Of a stretch of DNA of 64,000 bases, positions 27,755 to 36,277 are shown one piece after another. The notes beneath the pieces were generated by a model. That model had not been told where the DNA came from and searched no databases. It saw nothing but the letters and a program-made list of their open reading frames with translations. The translations under genes were made by a program, and so were the position numbers. Position 1 is the first letter of the stretch; every line of letters starts with the position of its first letter. This DNA comes from Elstera cyanobacteriorum (GTDB lineage Bacteria > Pseudomonadota > Alphaproteobacteria > Elsterales > Elsteraceae), in the NCBI RefSeq assembly GCF_002251735.1, contig NZ_NOXS01000032.1, positions 124,001 to 188,000 of the forward strand, given 5' to 3'.

Positions 27755-28725
27755 AGGCGAATATCGATCGTCGCAGCTTGGCGAACGTCGCGCAGGGCGC
27801 GGCGGCTTTCGGCTTCGATCCGTTCGTTCAGCAAACGGGCGCGCGCTTCATCGCGGGTCAGGCTGGTCGTAGCCGTGCGCTTTTCGCGGAGCAGCAGCAT
27901 ATGCAGCCCCGAGACAGTGCGCACCGGCGGGCTAACTTGCCCCGGCTGCATTGCCTCAAGCGCGCTCAGCAAGACTGGATCGATCTGCCCGGTACGCACC
28001 CAGCCAAGATCGCCGCCGGTCGTTGCCGAGGCGGAGTTGGAATATTGCTGGGCAACGGCGGAAAACCGCTGGCCGCCGTTAAGCTGGCGGGTGATTTCTT
28101 CGACCAACCGCGTTGCCCCGGCTTCACCGCCCGCCGAGTCGAAGGAGATAAAAATATCGGCGGCGAGATATTCCTGCTGGCCCTGCGAGGCCTTCGCTTC
28201 GGCGACCACTTGATCGATCTCGTCGTCGGAAATCGGGCGGGTCACCCGGACGCGCTGACGGTTCAAAATTTCCCACCCCAGGCGGGCGCGGATCTGTTCC
28301 ATCAGGGTATCCGGCGATAGGCCCGCCGTTTCCACATCTTTCAGCAGCGACCCTTTGGGCCGGTTATTCGCTTCTTCGAGGGCCGTCAGATAGCCCTTCA
28401 CTTCCTCATCCTGAACGCTGATGCCGCGCCGCTTGATTTCTTGCAGCATCAACCGCTCGTCGATCATCTGGCGCAGCATGAGGCGGAAGAGGCGGGAGCG
28501 CGCCTCGTCGCTCACCTGCTGCCCCATACCGATGATGATCTGGAAATCGGTGCGTTGCAAAACGTCATAAACCGAGATGATGTCGTCGTTCACAACAGCG
28601 GCGATGCGCAGCATTTCCTGCGCCTGGGCGGATTTCGGCGCGATTACACCGTTGAACCCTACCGGCGCAACCGCCAGCAGCGCTGCCAAAACCGAAGACG
28701 TTACCAAGCGGGCCATGCCGACCAT
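27751..28725 (-). CDS. surA: SurA-like periplasmic peptidylprolyl isomerase/chaperone
   Basis: The product is a periplasmic chaperone expected to help outer-membrane proteins fold. From ATG 28725 it has 324 residues: a signal peptide (MVGMARLVTSSVLAALLAVA, probably cut after KSAQAQ), then a SurA N-domain beginning IAAVVNDDIISVYDVLQR. One parvulin domain of about 100 residues follows, containing FSAVAQQYSNS, GGDLGWVRTGQ and PVRTVSGLHMLLL. E. coli SurA has two parvulin domains, so this is the shorter alphaproteobacterial type. ATGs at 28725 and 28716 are both possible, and an open frame to 28794 is not. It is coupled to rsmA. Confidence 0.88.
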   Translation of the reverse strand: MVGMARLVTSSVLAALLAVAPVGFNGVIAPKSAQAQEMLRIAAVVNDDIISVYDVLQRTDFQIIIGMGQQVSDEARSRLFRLMLRQMIDERLMLQEIKRRGISVQDEEVKGYLTALEEANNRPKGSLLKDVETAGLSPDTLMEQIRARLGWEILNRQRVRVTRPISDDEIDQVVAEAKASQGQQEYLAADIFISFDSAGGEAGATRLVEEITRQLNGGQRFSAVAQQYSNSASATTGGDLGWVRTGQIDPVLLSALEAMQPGQVSPPVRTVSGLHMLLLREKRTATTSLTRDEARARLLNERIEAESRRALRDVRQAATIDIRL

Positions 28726-28915
28726 CTCTCCCAACTCGTCCTTAAGCAGCGCAACGCACGTTAGGACAAAACAATTTCGCGGACCTTGCCCCATTTGCCC
28801 GGCGGCAGCAAGAGAGGCTGCGCATTGGCAACGGCGTTAAGGGCGGATATGGTGACGGAATGGGCAGGTAACCCTTCGGACTGCCCCCGCTTTTGCAGAT
28901 GGAAAGACTGATCCC

Positions 28916-30403
28916 ATGAAAATCTCTTTCGGCGATCTCGACCTTGCCAAAAAAGGCACCCTGGTCGTCACGGTTGCGGAAGACCGTGCGTTTTTAGCGT
29001 CCGCCGCTCAGGTTGATAGCCAAGCGGGCGGCGCGCTCAGCCGGGCCGCGAGCGCCAGCCGCTTTACCGGCAAGTTCGGGCAAACGCTTGAAATCCTTGC
29101 CCCGGCGGGGCTGGACGCGGGCCGGGTGATCCTCCTCGGTCTCGGCAAGCTCGCCGATCTCACCGAAGCCAAGGCCGAAAGCCTGGGGGCGACCGTCTAT
29201 GCCGCCGTCGCCACGCAGCCGGAAACCCATCTGTCGGTCGCCCTCGATCCGCTGACCGGCGATCTGACCGCCGCCACCTTCGCCGCGCGCCTTGCCCATG
29301 GGCTGCACCTGCGCACCTACCGCTTCGATAAATATCTGACGAAGCAGAAGGCCGAAGATAAGCCGACGCTGGAAAAAGTGGCGGTGTTGCTGGCCGATCA
29401 TGCCGCCGCCAAAAAGGCCTATGGCGATCTCGCAGCGCTGGCCGAAGCCGTCTTTTATGCCCGCGATCTGGTGACGGAGCCGGGGAATATCCTCAACCCC
29501 GAAACCTATGCCGACCGGCTGAAAGACCTTTCCAAGCAAGGGCTTGAGGTCGAAGTCCTCACCGTGAAGGACATGAAGAAGCTGGGCATGGGTTCGCTGC
29601 TCGGCGTCGGCCAAGGCTCCAATTCCGAATCGCGCGTCGTCATCCTGCGCTGGAACGGCGGCAAGGACGGCGCCGCCCCGGTTGCCTTCGTCGGCAAGGG
29701 CGTGACCTTCGACTCGGGCGGGCTGTCGCTGAAGCCCGCGAAATCGATGGAAGATATGAAGTGGGACATGGGCGGTTCGGCGGCGGTCGTCGGCACGCTG
29801 CTGGCGCTGGCGGGCCGCAAGGCCAAGGTTAATGCCGTTGGCGTTGTCGGCCTTGTCGAAAACATGCCCTCGGCCACGGCGCAGCGGCCGGGCGACGTCG
29901 TGACGTCGATGAGCGGCCAGACCATCGAAGTGCTGAACACCGACGCGGAAGGTCGCCTCGTGCTCGCCGATGTGCTGTGGTACACGCAGGACCGCTTCAA
30001 GCCGGTGGCGATGATCAACCTCGCCACCCTGACCGGTGCCATCATCATTGCCCTGGGGCATGAGCACGCCGGGCTGTTCTCCAACAATGATGCCCTGTCG
30101 GATGCGATCCTCGCCGCCGGTAAAGACACGGGCGAAACCCTGTGGCGCATGCCGCTGGGCGAGGCCTATGACGCGCTGCTGAAATCCCCCATCGCCGATA
30201 TGAAGAACATCGGCGACGGCAGTGCAGGTAGCGCGGTGGCCGCCGTCTTCCTGCAACGCTTTGTGAATGACGTGCCCTGGGCGCATCTCGACATCGCGGG
30301 CGTGGCCTGGTCGGGCAAGGATAAGGGCGTGGTGCCGAAGGGCGCGACCGGCTGGGGCGTGCGCCTGCTCGACCAGCTTGTAAAGTCCAAGTACGAAGCC
30401 TAA
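28916..30403 (+). CDS. pepA: Leucyl aminopeptidase (M17 family)
   Basis: The 495-residue cytoplasmic metallopeptidase removes N-terminal residues, leucine preferred, and in E. coli also binds DNA. The catalytic domain has VGKGVTFDSGGLSLKP (with metal-binding Lys and Asp), MKWDMGGSAAV and the M17 signature NTDAEGRL at about residues 341-348. GDGSAGSAVAAVFLQRF and the terminal TGWGVRLL follow. Length matches the family. It is divergent from surA and precedes holC by 14 bases, the usual pepA-holC order in proteobacteria. Confidence 0.97.
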   Translation: MKISFGDLDLAKKGTLVVTVAEDRAFLASAAQVDSQAGGALSRAASASRFTGKFGQTLEILAPAGLDAGRVILLGLGKLADLTEAKAESLGATVYAAVATQPETHLSVALDPLTGDLTAATFAARLAHGLHLRTYRFDKYLTKQKAEDKPTLEKVAVLLADHAAAKKAYGDLAALAEAVFYARDLVTEPGNILNPETYADRLKDLSKQGLEVEVLTVKDMKKLGMGSLLGVGQGSNSESRVVILRWNGGKDGAAPVAFVGKGVTFDSGGLSLKPAKSMEDMKWDMGGSAAVVGTLLALAGRKAKVNAVGVVGLVENMPSATAQRPGDVVTSMSGQTIEVLNTDAEGRLVLADVLWYTQDRFKPVAMINLATLTGAIIIALGHEHAGLFSNNDALSDAILAAGKDTGETLWRMPLGEAYDALLKSPIADMKNIGDGSAGSAVAAVFLQRFVNDVPWAHLDIAGVAWSGKDKGVVPKGATGWGVRLLDQLVKSKYEA

Positions 30404-30417
30404 GGCCCGCCGCCGCC

Positions 30418-30879
30418 ATGACCGATTGGAGCTTCTATCACCTCACGCGCTCGCCGCTGGAGGTGGCTTTACCGAAGCTCTTAGAACGGGTTGTGGCGGC
30501 AAACCTGCGCGCCGTGGTGTTGTTCGGGTCGGAGGAGCGAGTAGAAGCCTTCAACGCGCTCCTCTGGACCTATGAAAGCGCCAGTTTTCTGCCGCACGGC
30601 ACGGTGAAGGAAGGCATGGCCGCCCGCCAACCGATCTGGCTGACTGCCGAAGACGAAAACCCCAACCGCGCCGATGTGGCCGTGCTGACGGAAGGCGTCA
30701 GCGTCGCCAACCCCGGCGGCTTTACCCGCATCCTGGATATTTTCAACGGCCGCGACGAACTGGCGGTGGCCGCCGCGCGCCTGCGCTACAAAGAAGCGAA
30801 GACGGCGGGGCATTGGCTGAAGTATTATCAGCAGACCGAGCGGGGCTGGACGCTGGCGCATGAGGCGAGGGCAGAGTAA
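30418..30879 (+). CDS. holC: DNA polymerase III subunit chi
   Basis: The chi subunit links the clamp loader to single-strand-binding protein. The 153-residue product has the family pattern FYHLTRSPLEVALPKLLERV at the start, and DALLWTYE-like sequence (here NALLWTYESASFLPHG) in the middle. RLRYKEAKTAGHWLKYYQQ lies near the end. Length is normal. A diverged copy of its last 40 or so codons is found 1.4 kb downstream (32241-32362), with an AT-rich gene between, so the 3' end of this gene is a site of past recombination. The present ending EARAE differs from the copy's EAKPAA. Confidence 0.93.
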   Translation: MTDWSFYHLTRSPLEVALPKLLERVVAANLRAVVLFGSEERVEAFNALLWTYESASFLPHGTVKEGMAARQPIWLTAEDENPNRADVAVLTEGVSVANPGGFTRILDIFNGRDELAVAAARLRYKEAKTAGHWLKYYQQTERGWTLAHEARAE

Positions 30880-30904
30880 GTTTTGCGGCTAAAGGAGAGA
30901 TTTT

Positions 30905-32161
30905 ATGACGGTAGATTTTTCGCAAACCTTGAGCGAATTAAAAAATATTCAAAATTTATTATCAAATTATCCAAATAAGAATCAGATGATTTCTTTTCAG
31001 GGGGTTGATTTTTCCATTCAAGATGTTTCGATTTTTATCGAAAAAACCAAGGATGATATTGAAAGTGTATCAATAAATTCTATTAATGCTGCCGAATTTA
31101 AAATGGAAGAGTTGAAATTATCGGTATGCTTTATGAAAATAAATAAGTCTTTTCATCTTTTTAGGAATAATGGTATAAATAATACACACAATCAAATATC
31201 AGATTTATTTGAAAGCCTGCATTCTATAAAACAGTTTTCTGACAAAATGATAAAAACTCATAAAGATTATCTATTCTCTAAAACAAATCCAGATTTAGAG
31301 TCGGAAAAAAATAGATATGAGGATTTCATTAATGAAGTAAATGAAATATTAAGAGAAATCCGAGAAAATAGAGTAAATATAACTCGAATATTATCCGATT
31401 CAGAGATACTGTCTGATAAAAATCGGGAAATTCATCAAATAATACAAAAATCATTATTAGACATACAGGGTCATGAAAGAGAGGTAAGCACGGCAAAAAT
31501 AACTACGTTAAGCTCTGCATCCGACGCTCAATCGGCATTAAGTTCAATTCACAAAGTAATTGATGACTTGAATCAATCCATAATAATTAAGGATAATTTA
31601 TTCCAAGAATTTAATAGCATACGGGATGATGTCTCAATATTGCTTGAAAATGCAAATAAAATTGGTTTGGCGCGATCATTTAGTCAGCGGAAAAAAGATC
31701 TTTTTATATCAAGCTGGCTCTGGCTTTCTATGTTTGTATTAGGAGTTGGTGGGCTTTTAGCACTTGGGATATACTACATACTTCCTCTTCTGGGAGTATC
31801 GTCCCCTGATCCGACAGCTGTTGCAACCCGTTTCCTTATTGGCGCTCCTCTGGTTTGGCTGACATGGTTCGGAGCCCGACAGTACGGCCATAACCTTCGA
31901 ATGCGTGAGGATTATGCGTTCAAAGAGGCTACCGCGATGGCTTTCGTCGGATACCGCAATGAAATGAGCCAAGATGCTGATATGCTAAAGCTTCTTCAGG
32001 AATCAGCAATCAGAAATTTTGCCTCCAGTCCTTTAGAGGCCATTTCCAAAAAGGACGAAGTAGCCTCACCAATTCATGATCTTTTAGAGAAATCACTCTC
32101 CAAACTTGAACCAAAGCAATTAGTTGATGCAATCATCACACTGACAAAAAAAGATAAATAA
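30905..32161 (+). CDS. Orphan two-transmembrane coiled-coil protein in AT-rich DNA
   Basis: The 418-residue product is unrecognised. Residues 1-255 are charged, helical and probably coiled coil. They are followed by two hydrophobic segments, about 268-298 (SSWLWLSMFVLGVGGLLALG and on) and about 307-324. A C-terminal cytoplasmic tail of about 90 residues contains LRMREDYAFKEATAMAFVGY. That tail looks like a conserved module I have seen in unannotated membrane proteins. The first 750 or so bases are extremely AT-rich, while the part after about 31680 is nearer the genome average, so the gene is compositionally mosaic. It follows holC by 25 bases with an AAAGGAGAG ribosome site. Acquisition by transfer is clear; a defence role is a guess. 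Confidence 0.8.
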   Translation: MTVDFSQTLSELKNIQNLLSNYPNKNQMISFQGVDFSIQDVSIFIEKTKDDIESVSINSINAAEFKMEELKLSVCFMKINKSFHLFRNNGINNTHNQISDLFESLHSIKQFSDKMIKTHKDYLFSKTNPDLESEKNRYEDFINEVNEILREIRENRVNITRILSDSEILSDKNREIHQIIQKSLLDIQGHEREVSTAKITTLSSASDAQSALSSIHKVIDDLNQSIIIKDNLFQEFNSIRDDVSILLENANKIGLARSFSQRKKDLFISSWLWLSMFVLGVGGLLALGIYYILPLLGVSSPDPTAVATRFLIGAPLVWLTWFGARQYGHNLRMREDYAFKEATAMAFVGYRNEMSQDADMLKLLQESAIRNFASSPLEAISKKDEVASPIHDLLEKSLSKLEPKQLVDAIITLTKKDK

Positions 32162-32245
32162 TCACATTGCTCTCCTTGCCCGCAGAAACCGCGCTGCGGC
32201 ATTCCCTTCGAACAGGTACAGCAAAATTCGAATCGCTTGACCGCG
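32162..32245 (-). pseudogene. Diverged remnant of the recG 3' end
   Basis: Read on the minus strand, this stretch encodes QAIRILLYLFEGNAAARFLR and then an ending ARRAM-stop. The intact RecG in this window ends QAMRILLYLFERDAAARFLR and then AG-stop (34091-34165). The DNA match is strong but not identical. Its stop codon (32164-32162) abuts the stop of the AT-rich gene. The match ends at CCGCG (32241-32245), where a holC-like sequence takes over. Confidence 0.85.
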
Positions 32246-32362
32246 ACGAACTCGCCATAGCCGCCGCACACCTGAGCTAAAAAGAGGCGATGACGGCTGA
32301 AGTATTATCAGCAGACGGAGCGGGGTTGGACGCTGGCGCATGAGGCGAAGCCCGCCGCGTAA
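32241..32362 (+). pseudogene. Diverged remnant of the holC 3' end
   Basis: The sequence matches holC bases 30750-30879. It encodes RDELAIAAAHLS and then an in-frame TAA (32278-32280, where holC has a Tyr codon). It then has an 11-base deletion relative to holC and resumes in another frame with LKYYQQTERGWTLAHEAKPAA and a stop. It is therefore a dead 3' fragment in direct orientation to the intact holC. The junction to the recG remnant has the shared bases CCGCG. Confidence 0.88.
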
Positions 32363-32365
32363 TCC

Positions 32366-33613
32366 TTACGGTTTCTGCGCCACCGGTGCCGTAACGGATA
32401 GACGGAGCCCCGTTAGGCTATAGGCCCGGTCCCCTGGTAGATCGGACGCAAAATAGACCTTGGTTTCCGGCGTGCGGGTAACGCTGATGCGGATGCCCGG
32501 AACCTGCGACCCACCCGCAGCAAGGCCGGTAGCGTTGATTGCCGCGAGCTCCATCAGCTTCCGAAACGCGCCCGGTGCGAAAACCTCGCTCACACTATTT
32601 TCGACCGTGACGCGCGCGGGGGTGATTTGGGGGCGGGCCGGGGAAATCTGGATAGAGCCGTTCGACGGATCGTAGCGGTCGCCATCGGCGAGCAAATCAA
32701 TGGCGATTTGACGATACGGCTCCCTAGCGGACGTGGGACGCAAGGCAACCGCGCCACTTTCCCCAATAATGGTCCAGGGGGTGCCGTCGCCGGGAATAAG
32801 CACGGCAGTATCTTCATCCAATCCCAGAGCAAATGGCTCAGCGGTGGTTTTTAGGGCACCAACGAGCCGCCCGATCAAACCGCGCTCTAAGAAATGAGCA
32901 TCGATCAATCCCTCCGAGACAAACCGCAACCCCGGCGCCAGTTTAAGGCGATTATTGACCAAAGCATCGACCGAGCTTCCTGCCCCGCACTCGCACATCA
33001 TCGTTTTGCTCGCCGCCATTGCCCCGGCGCTCGATCCCGTGACGGCGGCCCCCTCCGCGTGGCGTTGACGGATCGCTTTCAGGGCTGGGGTGTCGGTGCC
33101 GTTGTTTTCTATCAGCGCGGTCGATAGCCGCGATGGGTCACCCCCAGCGAAATAAAACACAGAACAGGCATAAATAGCCCCCAAGACCTTTGGATCTCGG
33201 GTCGAAACAGCCCGGTTTTCCGGCGTTATGCCCAAAAAGATGAATGTGATTCCGTTCTGGGCGTCGGCCCTTTCGAATGGCCGGGGGTCGGGGGCGGCAG
33301 CTTCGATCAAGCAGACCTGGGGGCTATTCAGTTTGGAACGGCGGGCAAACTCGAACAAAGCCTCAAAAAACGCCTCAGGCTTCGCTGAGCGCCGCCCCCC
33401 GCCGCCACCGTGCAACAACAGCGGGCCGGGCTTCAGGCCAGTGTCGGCAATCCGTTCAAAAGCAGAATAGCTGAAGGGCGCGCGCAGCCCGCTGGCGACG
33501 GGCGTGGCTTTAACTGTCGGTTCCGACGTGGTTTGGCAGGCTGCGAGGCCAACCGCGATCAGTGTCACAGAAACCACTTGCGCCCATCGACTCAGCAAAT
33601 CCCGCCCCCCCAT
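32366..33613 (-). CDS. Cyanophycinase-like (peptidase S51) lipoprotein
   Basis: The 415-residue product has a lipoprotein signal peptide with lipobox LAAC (VGLAACQTTSEP), so it should be anchored to an envelope membrane. The following domain resembles peptidase S51/cyanophycinase. It has LLLHGGGGGRRS (substrate site), VFYFAGGDPSRLS, the nucleophile elbow TGSSAGAM, DAHFLERGLIGRL as in cyanophycinases, and FALGLDEDTAVLI. A C-terminal extension of about 120 residues is not recognised. Cyanophycinases cut beta-Asp-Arg dipeptides from cyanophycin; the substrate here may be another isoaspartyl peptide. It converges on the holC remnant. Confidence 0.82.
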   Translation of the reverse strand: MGGRDLLSRWAQVVSVTLIAVGLAACQTTSEPTVKATPVASGLRAPFSYSAFERIADTGLKPGPLLLHGGGGGRRSAKPEAFFEALFEFARRSKLNSPQVCLIEAAAPDPRPFERADAQNGITFIFLGITPENRAVSTRDPKVLGAIYACSVFYFAGGDPSRLSTALIENNGTDTPALKAIRQRHAEGAAVTGSSAGAMAASKTMMCECGAGSSVDALVNNRLKLAPGLRFVSEGLIDAHFLERGLIGRLVGALKTTAEPFALGLDEDTAVLIPGDGTPWTIIGESGAVALRPTSAREPYRQIAIDLLADGDRYDPSNGSIQISPARPQITPARVTVENSVSEVFAPGAFRKLMELAAINATGLAAGGSQVPGIRISVTRTPETKVYFASDLPGDRAYSLTGLRLSVTAPVAQKP

Positions 33614-33675
33614 GGCTGAAACGCTTTCGAAAAGCCTCGCAGATTTTTTACCTGCCCGGCAACCTAGTGTTTACC

Positions 33676-34065
33676 CTAAAGCCCCAAAACGGATTTCACC
33701 GACCCTGCGGGGCTGAAGGACCAGTCGATCGCCCGGTTTTCCAGCAGGAAAATGATCGAATTTTCGGGCGGAAACTGAATGGCGGCAAGGCGTTGCCGCA
33801 CGTCTTTGAAAAGCGCTTCTTTTTGCTCGTCTGATCGTCCGGCAAGCAGGGCGATTTCGATGATAATGGTCGCGGCCGGGTCGCGTTTGCCCAAGAAGGT
33901 AGGATGCAAGATCATATCATCGGCGTCATAGCGCGCCACGAGACAGAAATAATCGTCGGGATTAACGCCGCAGGTTTCAACGAGACAATCGTGCAACAGA
34001 TTGTTGATCGCGTGACAGGTCTCGGCCGGAAGATCCTTCGGAACATGCAATTTATTGAACGGCAT
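33676..34065 (-). CDS. Tautomerase-superfamily protein
   Basis: The 129-residue protein starts MPFNKLHVP, giving after methionine removal the N-terminal proline that is the catalytic base in the tautomerase superfamily. Further segments such as DDYFCLVARYDADDMILHP, IIIEIALLAGRSDEQKEALF and the terminal PPENSIIFLLEN match the longer single-chain tautomerases related to 4-oxalocrotonate tautomerase. The substrate is unknown. A GAAAGG ribosome site precedes the start. It lies between recG and the S51 lipoprotein gene, all on the minus strand, without close coupling. Confidence 0.8.
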   Translation of the reverse strand: MPFNKLHVPKDLPAETCHAINNLLHDCLVETCGVNPDDYFCLVARYDADDMILHPTFLGKRDPAATIIIEIALLAGRSDEQKEALFKDVRQRLAAIQFPPENSIIFLLENRAIDWSFSPAGSVKSVLGL

Positions 34066-34090
34066 AGCGGTTTTCCTTTCTCAAAACAAA

Positions 34091-36187
34091 TCACCCAGCC
34101 CGCAGGAACCGCGCCGCCGCATCCCGTTCGAACAGGTAGAGCAAAATCCGCATCGCTTGCCCGCGCTCGCTGTCTAACTCGGGATCGCGGGAGAGTAGGT
34201 TTTGCGCGTCGGCGCGGGCGGTGAGCAGCAGGTCTTCCTGCTGCACGGGATCGCAGAGCTTGAAACCGGGCAGGCCGCTTTGCTTGGTGCCCAGCACCTC
34301 GCCGGAGCCGCGCAGGCGCAAGTCTTCCTCGGCGATGCGGAAACCGTCTTCGCTTTCGCGCAGGATTTTCAGGCGCGATTTGGCGACCTCGCCCAACGGG
34401 GCCTGATAGAGCAGCAGGCAGGTGGACCGGTCGCCGCCGCGCCCAACGCGCCCGCGCAATTGGTGAAGCTGGGCAAGCCCATAGCGCTCGGCGTGCTCGA
34501 TCACCATGATGGTGGCCTCCGGCACATTGATGCCGACTTCGATGACCGTGGTGGCGACGAGGATTTTAAGATTGCCGCGCGCGAAGGCGGCAATCGCCGC
34601 GTCTTTTTCGGCGGCTTTCAGGCGCCCGTGGACCAGCCCGACCACGCCAGGGCCGAACACTTGCTCCAGGGCCGCCGCGCGGTCGGTGGCGGCGGCGAGA
34701 TCGACCAGTTCCGATTCCTCGACCAGCGGGCAGACCCAATAGACCCGCGCATCGCGCTGGATCGCCCGGCCAACGGCGAAAACCACTTCTTCCAGCCGTT
34801 CTAAGGGCAGGGCGCGCGTGTCGATGGGCTTGCGCCCCGGCGGCTTTTCCGTGAGGCGTGAAATATCGAGATCGCCGTAAGCGGTGAGGGCGAGGCTGCG
34901 CGGGATTGGTGTTGCCGTCATCACCAGCACATCGACGCCCCGGCCCTTATGGGCCAGCGCCAAGCGCTGATGGACGCCGAAGCGGTGCTGCTCGTCGATC
35001 ACGGCGACCGCTAAATCCTTGAAAACAACGTCTTCCTGAAATACCGCATGGGTGCCGATCAGAAGATCAATCTCGCCTGCCGCCAGCGACGCCAGCAGCG
35101 CTTCGCGCGGCTTGCCCTTATCGCGCCCGGTCAGCACGGCCACGCGCAGGCCCACGGCGTCCGCAAGCGGTTGGATGGTTTCGAGGTGCTGACGGGCGAG
35201 AATTTCCGTTGGGGCCATCAGCGCGCCCTGTGCCCCCTCCTCAATCGCCACGGCCAGGGTGAGCAGCGCTACCACCGTCTTGCCGCTGCCGACATCGCCT
35301 TGCAGCAAGCGCAGCATGCGCCGGTCCGACGCCAGATCGGCATCGATTTCGAGTAGTGCCTGTTCTTGCGCGCGGGTCAGGGCGAAGGGCAGGGCGGCGC
35401 GCAGTTTTGCACGCAACGCCCCGCAGCTGTGCGCCGCCGCCACCAAAGGCCGCCCCGTCAGGCGCTTATGATGCTCGCGCAGCAGCAGCAGGGCCATTTG
35501 ATTGGCCAGGATTTCGTCGTAGGCGAGGCGCTGGCGGGCGGGATTAGTCGGCTGAAGCTCGGCGTCGGCCTTAGGGTGGTGCAGGGCGCGCACCGCCTCC
35601 GCCCAGACCGGCCAGTTCCGTTGCTTCACCAAGGATTGATCGGCCCATTCCGGCAGGTCCATTACGCGCGACAGGGCGGTTTCGATCAGCCCCGCCAAAA
35701 CCTTGGGCGTAATGCCCGCCGTCATCGGATAGACCGGCTGCGGTGCCGTTGCGGTCGAAAAACTCTCGGGCGCGCCGATAAAATCCGGGTGCGGCATTTG
35801 TTTTTCAACGCCATAGGCTTCGATCTTACCCGCCACCACCCGTTCGCCGCCCACCGGCAGCAGCTTGGCGAGGTAATCGCCCTTGGCGTGGAAGAAGATG
35901 AGATGCAGAAAACCGCTGGCGTCGCGCACCCGCACCCGCCAGGGGTGGCGCGGGTTTTCCGGCGCGCGGTGCTCTTCCACCGTCACGCGCAGGGCGGCGC
36001 TTTCCCCGGGTACGGTTTCGGCGATCGATCCGCGCGCCCGATGCTCCACCAGCCCCACCGGACGGTGCCAGAGAAGATCGACAACGCTCGAAAGCCCCAG
36101 CTTTGCCAATAGCTTCGCCCGCGCTGGCCCAACCTTGGGCAGCGCCTCGACGGAGGCAAAGAGCGGAAAGAGAATTTGCGGGCGCAC
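34091..36187 (-). CDS. recG: ATP-dependent DNA helicase RecG
   Basis: RecG reverses stalled replication forks and processes branched DNA. The 698-residue protein has an N-terminal wedge domain (about residues 1-260, with an OB fold) and helicase domain 1. The Walker A is LLQGDVGSGKTVVALL near residue 295, and the Walker B is DEQHRFGVHQR near 397. Domain 2 has the motif LVHGRLKAAEKDAAI, ATTVIEVGINVPEAT and QLRGRVGRG. It ends RFLRAG. A diverged copy of its last 25 codons is present at 32162-32245. The gene is divergent from sdhE, as in many alphaproteobacteria. Confidence 0.96.
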   Translation of the reverse strand: MRPQILFPLFASVEALPKVGPARAKLLAKLGLSSVVDLLWHRPVGLVEHRARGSIAETVPGESAALRVTVEEHRAPENPRHPWRVRVRDASGFLHLIFFHAKGDYLAKLLPVGGERVVAGKIEAYGVEKQMPHPDFIGAPESFSTATAPQPVYPMTAGITPKVLAGLIETALSRVMDLPEWADQSLVKQRNWPVWAEAVRALHHPKADAELQPTNPARQRLAYDEILANQMALLLLREHHKRLTGRPLVAAAHSCGALRAKLRAALPFALTRAQEQALLEIDADLASDRRMLRLLQGDVGSGKTVVALLTLAVAIEEGAQGALMAPTEILARQHLETIQPLADAVGLRVAVLTGRDKGKPREALLASLAAGEIDLLIGTHAVFQEDVVFKDLAVAVIDEQHRFGVHQRLALAHKGRGVDVLVMTATPIPRSLALTAYGDLDISRLTEKPPGRKPIDTRALPLERLEEVVFAVGRAIQRDARVYWVCPLVEESELVDLAAATDRAAALEQVFGPGVVGLVHGRLKAAEKDAAIAAFARGNLKILVATTVIEVGINVPEATIMVIEHAERYGLAQLHQLRGRVGRGGDRSTCLLLYQAPLGEVAKSRLKILRESEDGFRIAEEDLRLRGSGEVLGTKQSGLPGFKLCDPVQQEDLLLTARADAQNLLSRDPELDSERGQAMRILLYLFERDAAARFLRAG

Positions 36188-36277
36188 CGATTAGTCCTGT
36201 ATTTCGCCGCTGACAGGCTGCGGGGAGCGGTCTATATCCATCCCCGGCTTCGGACAAGCCCGAAGCGGGGGGACATC

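Noticed and set aside
28994-30286. A 430-residue open frame on the minus strand opposite pepA
   Set aside because: It is fully antisense to an unmistakable M17 peptidase gene. Its product is rich in Gly, Arg, His and Gln without motifs, the usual mirror frame in high-GC coding DNA.
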